A stretch of DNA of 64,000 bases from Bufo bufo (Eukaryota > Chordata > Amphibia > Anura > Bufonidae). The stretch covers positions 110,563,295 to 110,627,294 of the forward strand of contig NC_053397.1 in assembly GCF_905171765.1 (NCBI RefSeq), given 5' to 3'. The position numbers and the translations under genes are program-made. Position 1 is the first letter of the stretch; each line of letters starts with the position of its first letter. The notes below the pieces were generated by a model. The model was not told the origin of the DNA. It worked only from the letters and a program-made list of their open reading frames with translations, and did no database searches. Of the stretch, positions 24,326 to 34,897 are shown one piece after another.

Positions 24326-25010
24326 TCACTCTGTGTAATGTCTTCCCTCATTTCCACCTCTTCCAGCGTCGTCCTTAATTGGGAGCAGCGAGCGTTTGAG
24401 TAGACACAGAAGTGGGATGGTGACGCTGATAAAAGCGTTATCGCTGCTCACCATCTGTGCTGATTCCTCAAAGTTTCTCAAAACCTCACAGAGGTCAGAC
24501 ATCCATGCCCACTCCTCTCTTGTGAGTAGCGGAAGCTGAGTGGAAAGGCGACGACCATGTTGCAGCTGCCCTCTGCTGCTCACACAGCCTGGCCAACATG
24601 TGGAACGTCAAGTTCCAGTGCATGCTCATGTCGCACAACAACCGGTGAGCTGGCAATTTCAAGCGCTGTTGCAGCGTTTACAGACTGACTGAAGCTGTCA
24701 ATGACTTGTGGAAATGTGGACACACGCGGCTCACCTTCACCAGTAGATCAGGCAAATTGGGGTAGGTTTTGAGAAACCACTGAACCACCAAGTTTAAGAC
24801 GTGGGCTAGGCATGGGATGTGTGTGAGCTTGCAAAACTCCAAAGCCGCCACCATGTTACGGCCATTATCAGACACAACCATGCCTGGTTCTAGGTTGAGT
24901 GGCGAAAGCCACAGCTCAGTCTGATCTCTTATCCCCTGCCACAGCTCTACAGGCGGTGTGCTGTTTGTCCCCTAAGCATATCAGCTTCAGCACGGGCAAT
25001 CTATCGGTGA
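24326..25010 (-). pseudogene. hAT copy 3 transposase fragment
   Basis: 24881-24678 encodes MVVSDNGRNMVAALEF (second catalytic Asp block) and THIPCLAHVLNLVVQ, core hAT motifs. 24583-24326 encodes MSDLCEVLRNFEESAQM and ISVTIPLLCLL, the helical insertion region. Upstream to about 25010 a frameshifted L-I-C-L-G-D-K-Q-H-T continues it. The BED finger, first Asp block and C-terminal dimerisation segment are missing or unrecognisable. Decayed, no activity expected. Confidence 0.82.
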
Positions 25011-25084
25011 TGAAAGGAGGATATTCGGAGGACATAGGCGGCGCTGGGGTCCTTCACAGGCGGGCGTGGCTGGGCTCCAGGAAG

Positions 25085-25262
25085 GTTCGTACAGCCCCTT
25101 GGGCATCTACAAGACTAATTTACATATCTCTAAAATCCTTTTTTAAAGGAAATAAAATCACACAGCCCTATAGGACAGGTATATGGCGGACATGCTAGCG
25201 GCAATCTAGCCGTGCATGTCCGCATCTCTATAGCCCAAAACTTGGTGACAGAATCCCTTTAA
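25085..25262. mobile_element. Right half of a TTAA MITE
   Basis: The stretch ends GGTGACAGAATCCCTTTAA (TTAA at 25259-25262). Its interior, GACATGCTAGCGGCNATCTAG..CTCTATAGCCCAAAA, matches the family at 46567-46921 and 47904-48226. The left terminus is missing. Given TTAA and the ends, I infer a piggyBac-derived MITE. Confidence 0.6.
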
Positions 25263-26702
25263 GCAACCAAAAGTAATGGGACAGAATAATAATCATAATT
25301 TAAACCTTCACTTTTTAATACTTGGTTGCAAATCCTTTGCAGTCAATTACAGCCTGAAGTCTGTAACGCATAGACATCACCAGACGGTGGGTTTCATCCC
25401 TGGTGATGCTCTGCCAGGCCTCTACTGCAACTGTCTTCAGTTCCTGCTTGTTCTTGGGGTATTTTCCCTTCAGTTTTGTCTTCAGCAAGTGAAATGCATG
25501 CTCAATCGGATTCAGGTCAGATGATTGACTTAGCCATTGCATACCATTCCACTTCTTTCCCTTAAAAAACTCTTTGGTTGCTTTTGCTGTATGCTTTGGG
25601 TCATTGTCCATCTGCACTGTGAAGCACCATTCAATGAGTTCTGAAGCATTTGGATGAATATGAGCAGATAATATTGCCCGAAACACTTCAGAACTCATCC
25701 TGCTGCTTTTGTCAGCAGTCACATCATCAATAAATACAAGAGAACCAGTTCCATTGGCAGCCATACATGCCCACACCATGACACTACCACCACCATGCTT
25801 CACTGATGAGGTGGTATGCTTAGGATGAGCAGTTATTTTCCTTCTCCATACTCTTCTCTTCCCATCACTCTGGTACAAGTTGATCTTGGTCTCATCTGTC
25901 CATAGGATGTTGTTCCAGAACTGTGAAGGCTTTTTTAGATGTTGTTTGGCAAACTCTAATCTGGCCTTCCTGTTTTTCAGGCTCACCAATGGTTTACATC
26001 TTGTGGTGAACCCTCTGTATTCACTCTGGTGAAGTCTTCTCTTGATTGTTGACTTTGACACACATATACCTAACTCCTGGAGAGTGTTCTTGATCTGGCC
26101 AACTGTTGTGAAGGCTGTTTTCTTCACCAGGGAAAGAATTCTTTGGTCATCCACCACAGTTGTTTTCCGTAGTCTTCCGGGTCTTTAGGAGTTGCTGAGC
26201 TCACCGGTGCGTTCCTTCTTTTTAAGAATCTTCCAAACAGTTGTTTTGGCCACGCCTAATGTTTTTGCTATCTCTCTAATGGCTTTGTTTTGTTTTTTTT
26301 CAGCCTAATGATGGCTTGCTTCACTGATAGTGACAGCTCTTTGGATCTCATCTTGAAAGTTGATAGCAACAGATTCCAAATGCAAATAGCACACTTGAAA
26401 TGAACTCTGGACCTTTTATCTGCTCATTGTAATTGGGATAATGAGGGACTAACACACACCTGGCCATGGAACAGCTGAGAAGCCAATTGTCCCATTACTT
26501 TTGGTTCCTTAACAAGTGGGAGGCACATATGCAAACTGTTGTAATTCCTTCACCGTTTGGATGTAAATACCCTCAAATTAAAGCTGACAGTCTGCAGTTA
26601 AAGCACATCTTTTTCTTTTTATTTCAAATCCATTGAGTTGGTGAATAGAGCCAAAAATGTTAGAATTATGTAGATGTCCCAATATTTATGGACCTGACTG
26701 TA
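25263..26702 (-). mobile_element. Tc1-type transposon, left end lost
   Basis: The right end is complete: minus-strand CAGTCAGGTCCATAAATATT running inward from a TA at 26701-26702. An inner direct repeat AACCAAAAGTAATGGGACA (about 26489-26508, minus) sits roughly 200 bp in, the IR/DR layout of Tc1 elements. At the left only the matching inner repeat survives (AACCAAAAGTAATGGGACAG from 25266), next to the TTAA of the MITE fragment. The transposase is on the minus strand. Confidence 0.9.
25315..26351 (-). pseudogene. Tc1 transposase, one frameshift and one early stop
   Basis: Cut-and-paste DDE transposase. The true start is Met at 26351 (MRSKELSLSVKQAIIRL), not the internal Met nearer 26157. 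An extra A in an A-run near 26297 shifts the frame in the helix-turn-helix, and a stop lies at about 26187. The frame is then open to 25315 (about 280 codons): WTDETKINLYQ (first Asp), VQMDNDPKHTA (second Asp) and SSDLNPIEHAF (Glu), the DD34E pattern. Length and motifs match the roughly 340-residue Tc1 family. Close to intact, so probably young compared with its surroundings. Confidence 0.93.
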
Positions 26703-27555
26703 GGTATCAAGGATGACTGTTTTTCTTGTGCTCTGGCAGCAGGCACAGTTTCACCGCGCCAAGGGCCACGGCCTCTGCGTGCACCATCAGCATCACAGCC
26801 ACTTCCCCGTCCGCACACTTTACCAGTGCCACATCTCCAGTGTAATGTCACTGTCCACAGCGGATAACGTCTATTAAAAAAGTACACTGGATGTCACCGA
26901 TATTTTTTTGGATGCGCACAATTTACACTGGAGATGTGTCACAGCTAATCTCACTGTGTGGTACACCGCCTGTACGTGTCTCCAGGACGTTTAAGCTCCT
27001 TCCCTCAGTCCATCCCCTCCACAGGGCTCCTCCGATCAGCGCTCATGTGTTTCCCTGCTTCCGGTCGTGGGGTCGGTGTGCGTTCCAGCGTGGAACACAT
27101 GTTGAGAACCACTGCCGGACTTGTGTGTTTTGAATTACAGGTGGTGTCCTGGTTAGTACTGTGTCATTGCTGCCCAAACTTACCGATGCTCGCTCCTCCC
27201 GGTTCCTCTATGCTTCCTACAGCGGCAATTTGCAGATCAGGTTCACACACACTGACATTGCTCTTGATAGTGGCTTGCAGCTAAACCAGCTCCTCTATTC
27301 CTTGTTGTGGTTGCTAGGAGCTGGTCATACAGTGCAAAATCCTCACGTTGGAGCGCATGCTGGGCTGTGTTTTACATGAATACGACTCACCTGGGTTGGA
27401 AATGCACAGCTTCAGCCTAGACACTATGCACAGTCACTGCACGCTGACCATTTGCCTGCCGTCATCTGTACTGATATGTAGTGGTAGCAGGGCCGTTCTG
27501 TATGTGTATGTTCATTTATTCATATGCTATGTTTTTTCCTGTTTCCCACTGGATT
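26703..27555. other. Unassigned stretch, no gene recognised
   Basis: A minus-strand Gly/Arg-rich fragment (GRGPWRGETVPAARAQEK) near 26720-26770 resembles hAT transposase N-termini. AGTACACTGGATGTCACC and TTTACACTGGAGATGTG repeats near 26880-26940 resemble a hAT leader. Beyond 27000 I recognise nothing before the minisatellite. Confidence 0.4.
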
Positions 27556-28075
27556 GCCCAGGCTCGTACCTTCCTCTGTCTCCTGGATCGCCCAGGCTCA
27601 TACCTTCCTCTGTCTCCTGGATCGCCCAGGCTCATACCTTCCTCTGTCTCCTGGATCGCCCAGGCTCGTACCTTCCTCTGTCTCCTGGATCGCCCAGGCT
27701 CATACCTTCCTCTGTCTCCTGGATCGCCCAGGCTCATTCCTGCCTCTGTCTCCTGGATCGCCCAGGCTCATACCTGCCTCTGTCTCCTGGATTGCCCAGG
27801 CTCATACCTGCCTCTGTCTCCTGGATCGCCCAGGCTCATACCTGCCTCTGTCTCCTGGATCGCCCAGGCTCATACCTGCCTCTGTCTCCTGGATCGCCCA
27901 GGCTCATACCTGCCTCTGTCTCCTGGATCGCCCAGTCTCATACCTGCCTCTGTCTCCTGGATCGCCCAGGCTCATACCTGCCTCTGTCTCCTGGATCGCC
28001 CAGGCTCATACCTGCCTCTGTCTCCTGGATCACCCAGGCTCATACCTGCCTCTGTCTGCTGGATCGCCCAGGCTG
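27556..28075. repeat. 34-bp minisatellite, 15 units in perfect register
   Basis: The unit is GCCCAGGCTCATACCTGCCT plus CTGTCTCCTGGATC. The first copy starts at 27556 and the sixteenth, partial one at 28066, exactly 15 x 34 bases, so there is not one indel. The first five units have TTCC where most later ones have TGCC, so the array is spatially ordered. Because 34 is not a multiple of three, every frame is open, which explains the long overlapping reading frames here. Confidence 0.95.
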
Positions 28076-28089
28076 TCATCTCCTCAGTT

Positions 28090-30026
28090 ATTACTCCTTC
28101 TGACTCAACTAGATTATGTTCTCCTGGGAACGGGTACGTTCGGTTTATTTTTTATGTATCATTACCCCGGGTCCGTCCAGGCCCTGTTCTTCCTTCTCTG
28201 CCTGGTACGTTCAGGTCTGGTCTCCCTGCATGTCTACTATTCCGGGTTTTTTCCAGGGTCTCCCGCTGTCGGCGGATCAGTCCAGGCTTAGCCTCCTATC
28301 CATTACGATACTTCCCCATGATCCGCACAGGCCCACCTACTCTTTCACACTCATCTCACCCATGCCTGTCCCTTCCTGGTTTACTTCTTCCTGGCACTGC
28401 CAGGTCGGTCCTTCACCGGGCTACGTGGTGCGGTATTTCTGGGTCACCCCCTTTTTTTTTTTTTCCAGCGGGGTCCCCTCTCCTAGCCTTCAATTCCCGG
28501 GTGATGGATTAGAGTCCATCCTTTCTCACGCCAGGAACCTGGTACAACATTCCCTCTCCCTCTCCTCCAACATGGCCAGGAATTATCAAGCCGGCTATAA
28601 AATATATAAAGAATTCTCGGCCCCATGGCTTCGGGGGCCTGATGACTGTTTTCAGTCCTGCTGGGCTGATTGCCTGGTTGGTTGTCCATCTGTGCATCTG
28701 GGCTGATTTGGCCCGTATGTATCACATACCTGCTTCCCTAATTTCCTAATAATCCATGTTGATCGCTCACTTTATGTTTTGACCGCAAACTGGTCCGGTT
28801 CGCCCTACAGCATCATTGTCATGTCTTACGCAGATATTTCGTCTTGCTTTAATTGTTCATGCTTTCGTTCAGGTCCTGCAGGAGGAGGAACAAGTAGGAT
28901 AATTCCCTCTAGCATTTCAGTCTCTGATCGTAGTCAATCATATCTTGCCAACCAGGTCCCCGCGCAAAGTCTTTGCCTTTTTACCATGACCAGGAATTCA
29001 TTTTCGCCGGTAGCTTTATTGCAATTGCATTCCCTCACTCGTGGGAGGGCATAGACAGAATCTTGTATATTATGGCTTTGTAGCTTCTTTCCGCACTAAC
29101 CTCAGACTCCCTACAACCACGTTGAATCGGGTTTTGGACAAAGTTCAGCATTTCCTCATGGTAGAAGATTCAGATAGTAGGTCGGTCTTCTCGTCTCAAG
29201 CGTTAAAACAATTCTCAGGGGCATACAGTAGAATAACGCGCGGACCACGGCTAGCAGATAGCTGTTGTCTGGGGAACTATTCAAGGATTCTCTTCCTATC
29301 TACATAGTTCTTTTTGGCCCTCATTCTTGCATAGTCTAGGCAGTTAGGTTTCGGTCCCACGGTCTCCTGAGGCTAGGGCATTGCCAGTACTCCGTAGAAC
29401 CAAAACTTTACAAGGTTCATTTGGTTTTCATGATCCATTTCACAACGTATTCCTGGTCCTCCATTCCGCTTTGGGGCAGTATCCGCAATATTGAGCATGT
29501 TTCTGGCCTTGTCCTCCACAAGATGGGTTGTAGGTCTCCTTCTGGCCTTGCCTCCTACACAAACACAGAAATATAGTGGCAATACTGGAGGAGCGGCTCA
29601 ACCCCTAACACTGTAGCGTGTTTTACATTGGGGGAGCAGCCCCACCGCATGTGGACCGCAGCAAACGACTATCCCCAGCAAAAAATGCATACGGTGGAGG
29701 ATGTCGGTGCGGTCCACATGCACCACAAGGGCATCCTACACAAAACGGAGCATTGTGCGGATGTAAATACAATCATATAAATCACAGAAAAAATGCACCA
29801 AACGGATATGCCACTGACTATACTGGCTAGTCATAAATGCAGATATTAAAAGCTGAGACTTTCGCCAATATATTCCTGTCAGGAAAATATCGGAGCCCTT
29901 CATGCTTGCCTCATACACCCCAAATTTTTCGCTCTAGTTCCCTGACGCCTTGCAGTTGGCTTGGGGATTAGTTTGCACATGCCATTCGAGTTCCTTTTCT
30001 ACCCTACTTGGCTTGGTTTTTGCCCA
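28090..30026 (+). mobile_element. Degraded retroelement, possibly Ngaro/DIRS type
   Basis: No clean ORF survives. A plus-strand segment near 28525-28620 reads HSLSLSSNMARNYQAGYKIY, which resembles the start of a tyrosine-recombinase core-binding domain. A Pro/Ser-rich region (28120-28500) precedes it. The rest to 30026 is too mutated to place. Support for Ngaro type comes mainly from the split direct repeat on the far side of gypsy 3 (35565-36003). The right edge GCCCACTTAT is the target that gypsy 3 split. Confidence 0.35.
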
Positions 30027-30031
30027 CTTAT

Positions 30032-30698
30032 TGTCACGGCTGTATGTGAGCAACAAGAGCATGCACAGTAAATAGAGCTACTGACCGGACCCAAACTAGG
30101 GAGGATAAAGGGTGACCCCTGTCAGACCCTCAAAGCTCTCCCTATGCTGCTAAGCACATGCCCAGATCCAAATGGTGGAACGAGGCATGCCCGCGTACCT
30201 AAGACTGATGACCACTGTAACCCCTACAATAGTGGAAGGGGCACGGCCACTGGTGCCCTGCTCAGTATATGGACGGAACCGGGGTCGCCTCGGATCCAAT
30301 CAGAAAACAAACAGAAAAACTACAATGTCTGCACACTTAACTGAAGGAGCTGCAGCAGCAGTGAAGACAGATCCAAAGACAGCTGGCAATATCCAGAGTA
30401 CTTGCTGCAGCAGAACACAGGTCCAGTGAAATGATAGCACACAAGTGAAGATACTCAAGCGAGAGCTACAACTCAAATAAGAAATATAATCCGCACCCTA
30501 CAAAGGAGGTGGGGTGATTTAAAGGCAGAGAAATCAAACACAGGAGGAACAGCTGGGAGGAAGGAAACAGAAAGTAAAGACCTCATCACAGGGGCGGAGA
30601 AACAGAGCAGAGAGAACTCCTCCAAGCTCTAGTAGTGACATCATCACAGGGGTGGAGAAACAGAGCTGTGAGAACGTCTCAAAGCTCTGGTAGTGACA
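30032..30698 (-). repeat. 3' LTR of gypsy copy 3
   Basis: On the plus strand it runs TGTCACGGCTG to GGTAGTGACA, 667 bp. GTACCCCCCCCT follows, the reverse complement of the polypurine tract, and places this as the 3' LTR of a minus-strand element. Confidence 0.94.
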
Positions 30699-30850
30699 GT
30701 ACCCCCCCCTCTACGGGTGGACTCCGGACACCCAGGACCCACCTTCTCAGGAGGAGCCCTATGAAATGCCCTGATGAGGCGAGTGGCTTTAATGTCCGAC
30801 ACCGGAACCCACATCCTCTCCTCAGGACCATAACCCTTCCAATGAACGAG

Positions 30851-33800
30851 CTACTGAAGAGAACCGCGGACAATGCGAGAGTCCACAATTCTGGAAACCT
30901 CAAACTCCAGATTGCCATCAACCAAAATCGGAGGAGGAGGCAAAGAGAAGGGTACCGTGGGCTGGACATATGGTTTTAAGAGAGATCTGTGAAATACATT
31001 ATGTATCTTCCAAACCCGTGGAAGATCAAGACGGAAGGCAACAGGATTGACGACTGACAAGATTTTATAAGGCCCAATAAACTTGGGACCCAATTTCCAG
31101 GAGGGAACCTTCAGTTTAATATTTCTTGTAGACAACCACACCAGATCACCCACATTCAGGTCCGGACCAGGCACACGTCTCTTATCAACCATACGCTTAT
31201 ACTTCTCACTCATCTTTCTAAGATTACTCTGAATCTTTTGCCAAATGGTAGACAAAGACGAGGAAAATCTCTCCTCCTCAGGTAAACCAAAAGGAGCCCC
31301 TCCCGAGAATGTCCCAAACTGCGGATGGAACCCATATGCACCAAAGAATGGTGACTTATCAGAAGATTCCTGACGACGGTTGTTCAGAGCAAACTCAGCA
31401 AGAGGGAGAAATGAACACCAATCCTCCTGGTTCTCTGCCACAAAACAGCGCAAATATGTCTCCAGATTCTGATTGAGGCGCTCAGTCTGACCATTCGACT
31501 GCGGGTGAAAAGCAGAAGAGAAGGACAGCCGAACCCCCAGGCGAGAACAGAAAGCCTTCCAGAATCTGGACACAAACTGCGTGCCTCTATCGGAAACAAT
31601 ATCAGAGGGAATGCCATGCAATTTAACAATATGGTCGACAAAAGCTTGCGCCAACGTTTTAGCATTGGGTAAACCAGGGAAAGGTACAAAATGAGCCATC
31701 TTGCTAAAACGATCCACCACCACCAGGATCACCGACTTCCCTGAGGAACGAGGAAGATCCGTAATAAAGTCCATGGACAGGTGTGTCCAAGGAAGGGAAG
31801 GTATGGGTAACGGGAGAAGGGAACCTAAAGGCCGTGAACGAGGGACCTTAGCGCGAGCGCACGTCTCACAAGCAATGAGATCTACCGTGGCTCTACTCCC
31901 GGGGTGACCAGCAAGAACAGTATCATGATGCTCCTTGAAGAGTTTGTGACGTAGCTCAGGAGGCACAAACAACTTCCCAGAAGGACAACGGGCAGGTGCC
32001 TCAGTCTGGGGAGCCTGGACCTCGGCCTCCAAATCAGAATATAGAGCAGAAACAAGTACCCCCTCCGCCAAAATGGGACCCGGGTCCTCAGAGTTTCCTC
32101 CTCCCGGAAAACAGCGAGAGAGAGCATCAGCCTTCACATTTTTGATCCCAGGGCGGAATGTAACGACAAAATTGAATCTGGAGAAGAACAGAGACCATCT
32201 GGCCTGTCTCGGATTCATACGCCTGGCCGACTCCAAGTATGCCAGATTCTTATGGTCGGTAAAAACAGTGATAGGGTGCCTGGCCCCCTCCAACCAATGG
32301 CGCCATTCCTCGAAAGCCAACTTGATGGCCAACAACTCCCTATCTCCCACATCATTGTTTTTCTCTGCCGGGGAGAGTTTTTTAGAGAAAAAGGCACAGG
32401 GTCGCCATTTGGCAGGAGAAGGGCCCTGGGACAAAAGTGCACCCACACCCACCTCGGAAGCATCCACCTCAACAATAAAAGGTAAGGAAACATCGGGATG
32501 CACCAAGACGGGAGCAGACGCAAAACTCTCTTTAATCTTAGAAAAAGCTGCAAGCGCCTCCTCCGACCAAGAGGAAAAATCCGCCCCCTTTTTTGTCATG
32601 TCAGTGAGGGGTTTGACAACAGAGGAATAATTCAAAATGAACTTTCTGTAATAGTTCGCAAAACCCAGAAAGCGCATCAATGCCTTCTGATTCTCAGGAA
32701 ACTCCCACTCAAGAAGTACAGCACGTATCTTCTCCGGATCCATGCGAAAACCAGAAGCAGAGAGGAGAAAACCCAGAAATTGAATCTCCGATACCATAAA
32801 AACACATTTCTCCAGCTTGGCGTACAATTTATTTTCCCGCAGAATCCGCAGAACCTGAAAAAGATGATCCTGATGGGTCTGAACATCAGGGGAAAAAATC
32901 AAAATATCATCAAGATACACCAATACAAATTTCCCCATTAAATGGTAGAAAATACTGTTAACAAAATGCTGAAAGACGGCCGGAGCATTCATCAGGCCGA
33001 AAGGCATAACGAGATTCTCGAAATGCCCGTTAGGGGTATTAAAGGCCGTTTTCCATTCATCCCCCTCTCTGACCCTGACCAGGTTGTACGCGCCTCTCAA
33101 ATCTAATTTGGAAAAAACCTTGGCCCCAACAATTTGGTTGAAGAGGTCCGGGATCAGAGGAAGGGGATAGGGATCGCGAATCGTGATACGGTTCAGCTCC
33201 CTAAAATCTAGGCAAGGTCTCAGAGAGCCATCTTTTTTTTTAACAAAAAAAAAACCAGCGGCAACAGGTGATTTTGAGGGACGAATATGCCCCTTATCGA
33301 GACTCTCGGAGATATAGGTTCGCATTGCGATTCTTTCCGGTTGTGAGAGATTGTAGAGGCGTGCTTTTGGCAGCTTGGCGCCGGGAATGAGGTTAATGGG
33401 ACAGTCAAACTCCCGGTGAGGAGGTAGCTCCTGAACACCGCTCTCAGAAAACACGTCCGAGAAATCAGAGAGAAATGATGGCACAGTTTTAGTAGACACC
33501 TCTGCAAAAGTCGCTGTGAGACAATTCTCTCTACAAAAGTCACTCCACTCATTTATTTGCCTTCCTTGCCAATCAATAGTGGGGTTATGTCTAGTGAGCC
33601 AGGGTAACCCCAAAACTAGAGGAGAAGGCAATCCGTTAAGGACAAAACAAGATATATCCTCCACATGAGTGTCACCTACAGCTAACCGGATATTGTGAAC
33701 AATGCCCTTCAGAGATCTCTGTGAGAGTGGAGCAGAGTCAATAGCAAAAACAGGTATATCCTTTTCTAATGTGAAAACCTGAAAACCATGCATGGCTACA

Positions 33801-34867
33801 AATTGAGTGTCAATAAGATTGACGGCCGCTCCACTATCGACAAAAATCTCACAAGAAATGACTTTGCTCTCTAGCGCCACCCTGGCAGACAGGAGAAAAC
33901 GGGAACTACAGGTCAGAGGAAAAGCATCAATTCCTACATCAACTTTGCCCAAAGTAGCAGATAAAGGAGAGTTTGATGATTTACCTTTTGAGGTTTTTCT
34001 CTTATTATCGCTCTTAGTACAGAAGAATCTCCTAGACGGACAAACATTTGCCAAAAGACCTATGCCCCCACAACAAAAACACACCATACTCTGAGGACTA
34101 AATCCTCTTTTATCAGGGGCAAGTCGACCTAGCTGCATGGGCTCCTCCTCAGAGGGGACCGAGACAGAATGAGGCCTCTGCACACTGAATGAGTCCGCAC
34201 CACTGCCCCTAGACTGACAATGGCTGGACAGAGAGGTCTCGTTTCTTTCTCTTAGACACCTGTCAAGGCGTACCGCCAATGACATGGCAGACTCTAAGGA
34301 CGTTGGTCTCTCATGTAAAGCAAACGCATCTTTCAATCTCTCTGAGAGACCATGACAGAACTGACTCCGGAGTGCAGCATCATTCCAACCTGAATTAGCT
34401 GCCCATCTCCGAAATTCAGAACAATAAAGCTCCGCAGACAGTTTGTTCTGGCATAAAAAACGTAAGTTAGATTCGGCCAGAGCAACACGATCCGGGTCAT
34501 CATATATCTGCCCCAGGGCCACAAAAAATCTTTCCACGGATCGAAGGGAAGGATCCCCTGATGGCAGCGAAAAAGCCCAAGTCTGAGCATTACCCCTGAG
34601 CAGGGAGATGACAATCCTTACCCTCTGCTCCTCATTACCAGAGGAATGGGGACACAAGCAAAAATGGAGTTTGCATGCCTCTCTGAAGCGAACAAAATTC
34701 TCACTGCCCCCGGAGAACATTTCCGGAAGTGAGACCTTTGGCTCGCAACAGACTCCATGGGCCGGAGCATAGCCCAATGCATGAAGCTGAGTCATAGATT
34801 GACGGAGATCCGCTACCTCCAAAGAAAGACCCTGCATGCGGTCAACCAGGCCAGAAAGCGGATCCAT
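30851..34867 (-). CDS. gag-pol polyprotein of gypsy copy 3
   Basis: One open frame of 1338 codons starts at Met 34867, about 30 bp inside the 5' LTR. Order: capsid-like part; nucleocapsid (about residue 265) VCFCCGGIGLLANVC, where Leu replaces the His of the CCHC knuckle; protease FVDSGAAVNLID (about 350); reverse transcriptase LVYLDDILIFS; RNase [15 protein letters not shown]; integrase with MDFITDL, SDRGTQFVSRFW and the catalytic Glu. In the HHCC zinc region the stretch from GHPG to CETC is 17 residues shorter than in copy 2, an in-frame deletion. The frame ends at a TAG at the Tyr position of the chromodomain; the same frame stays open beyond it towards the LTR. Readable, but probably defective at three points. 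Confidence 0.93.
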   Translation of the reverse strand: MDPLSGLVDRMQGLSLEVADLRQSMTQLHALGYAPAHGVCCEPKVSLPEMFSGGSENFVRFREACKLHFCLCPHSSGNEEQRVRIVISLLRGNAQTWAFSLPSGDPSLRSVERFFVALGQIYDDPDRVALAESNLRFLCQNKLSAELYCSEFRRWAANSGWNDAALRSQFCHGLSERLKDAFALHERPTSLESAMSLAVRLDRCLRERNETSLSSHCQSRGSGADSFSVQRPHSVSVPSEEEPMQLGRLAPDKRGFSPQSMVCFCCGGIGLLANVCPSRRFFCTKSDNKRKTSKGKSSNSPLSATLGKVDVGIDAFPLTCSSRFLLSARVALESKVISCEIFVDSGAAVNLIDTQFVAMHGFQVFTLEKDIPVFAIDSAPLSQRSLKGIVHNIRLAVGDTHVEDISCFVLNGLPSPLVLGLPWLTRHNPTIDWQGRQINEWSDFCRENCLTATFAEVSTKTVPSFLSDFSDVFSESGVQELPPHREFDCPINLIPGAKLPKARLYNLSQPERIAMRTYISESLDKGHIRPSKSPVAAGFFFVKKKDGSLRPCLDFRELNRITIRDPYPLPLIPDLFNQIVGAKVFSKLDLRGAYNLVRVREGDEWKTAFNTPNGHFENLVMPFGLMNAPAVFQHFVNSIFYHLMGKFVLVYLDDILIFSPDVQTHQDHLFQVLRILRENKLYAKLEKCVFMVSEIQFLGFLLSASGFRMDPEKIRAVLLEWEFPENQKALMRFLGFANYYRKFILNYSSVVKPLTDMTKKGADFSSWSEEALAAFSKIKESFASAPVLVHPDVSLPFIVEVDASEVGVGALLSQGPSPAKWRPCAFFSKKLSPAEKNNDVGDRELLAIKLAFEEWRHWLEGARHPITVFTDHKNLAYLESARRMNPRQARWSLFFSRFNFVVTFRPGIKNVKADALSRCFPGGGNSEDPGPILAEGVLVSALYSDLEAEVQAPQTEAPARCPSGKLFVPPELRHKLFKEHHDTVLAGHPGSRATVDLIACETCARAKVPRSRPLGSLLPLPIPSLPWTHLSMDFITDLPRSSGKSVILVVVDRFSKMAHFVPFPGLPNAKTLAQAFVDHIVKLHGIPSDIVSDRGTQFVSRFWKAFCSRLGVRLSFSSAFHPQSNGQTERLNQNLETYLRCFVAENQEDWCSFLPLAEFALNNRRQESSDKSPFFGAYGFHPQFGTFSGGAPFGLPEEERFSSSLSTIWQKIQSNLRKMSEKYKRMVDKRRVPGPDLNVGDLVWLSTRNIKLKVPSWKLGPKFIGPYKILSVVNPVAFRLDLPRVWKIHNVFHRSLLKPYVQPTVPFSLPPPPILVDGNLEFEVSRIVDSRIVRGSLQ

Positions 34868-34897
34868 GTCAAAAAGGACGGTTTTGGCGGATTATAA

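Larger units (their letters stand above)
22243..25060 (-). mobile_element. hAT transposon copy 3, truncated
   Basis: The low-coordinate end begins TAGTGTTGATCGAGCAC, a hAT-like terminus with subterminal GTGCTCGG motifs. The minus strand then has a 3' non-coding part, the 41-bp array, and transposase fragments up to about 25050. I see no matching second terminus. A Gly/Arg-rich minus-strand fragment at 26705-26790 could be its N-terminus displaced by the Tc1, but this is only a suggestion. Sequence divergence shows it is a different family from copies 1 and 2. Confidence 0.65.

Noticed and set aside
25315..26157. Tc1 transposase starting at the Met near 26157
   Set aside because: Homologous codons extend upstream to a better Met at 26351, with a frameshift and a stop in between. 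The shorter start would lack the DNA-binding domain.
27348..28512. Long overlapping reading frames (250-343 codons) with Pro/Ser/Leu repeats on the plus strand
   Set aside because: They are frames through the 34-bp minisatellite. The period is not a multiple of three and no unit has a stop, so all frames stay open; there is no start context or homology.
30851..34867. A 1338-codon host gene
   Set aside because: The domains are gag, protease, RT, RNase H and integrase, and LTRs with a CTTAT duplication flank it. It is a retrotransposon.
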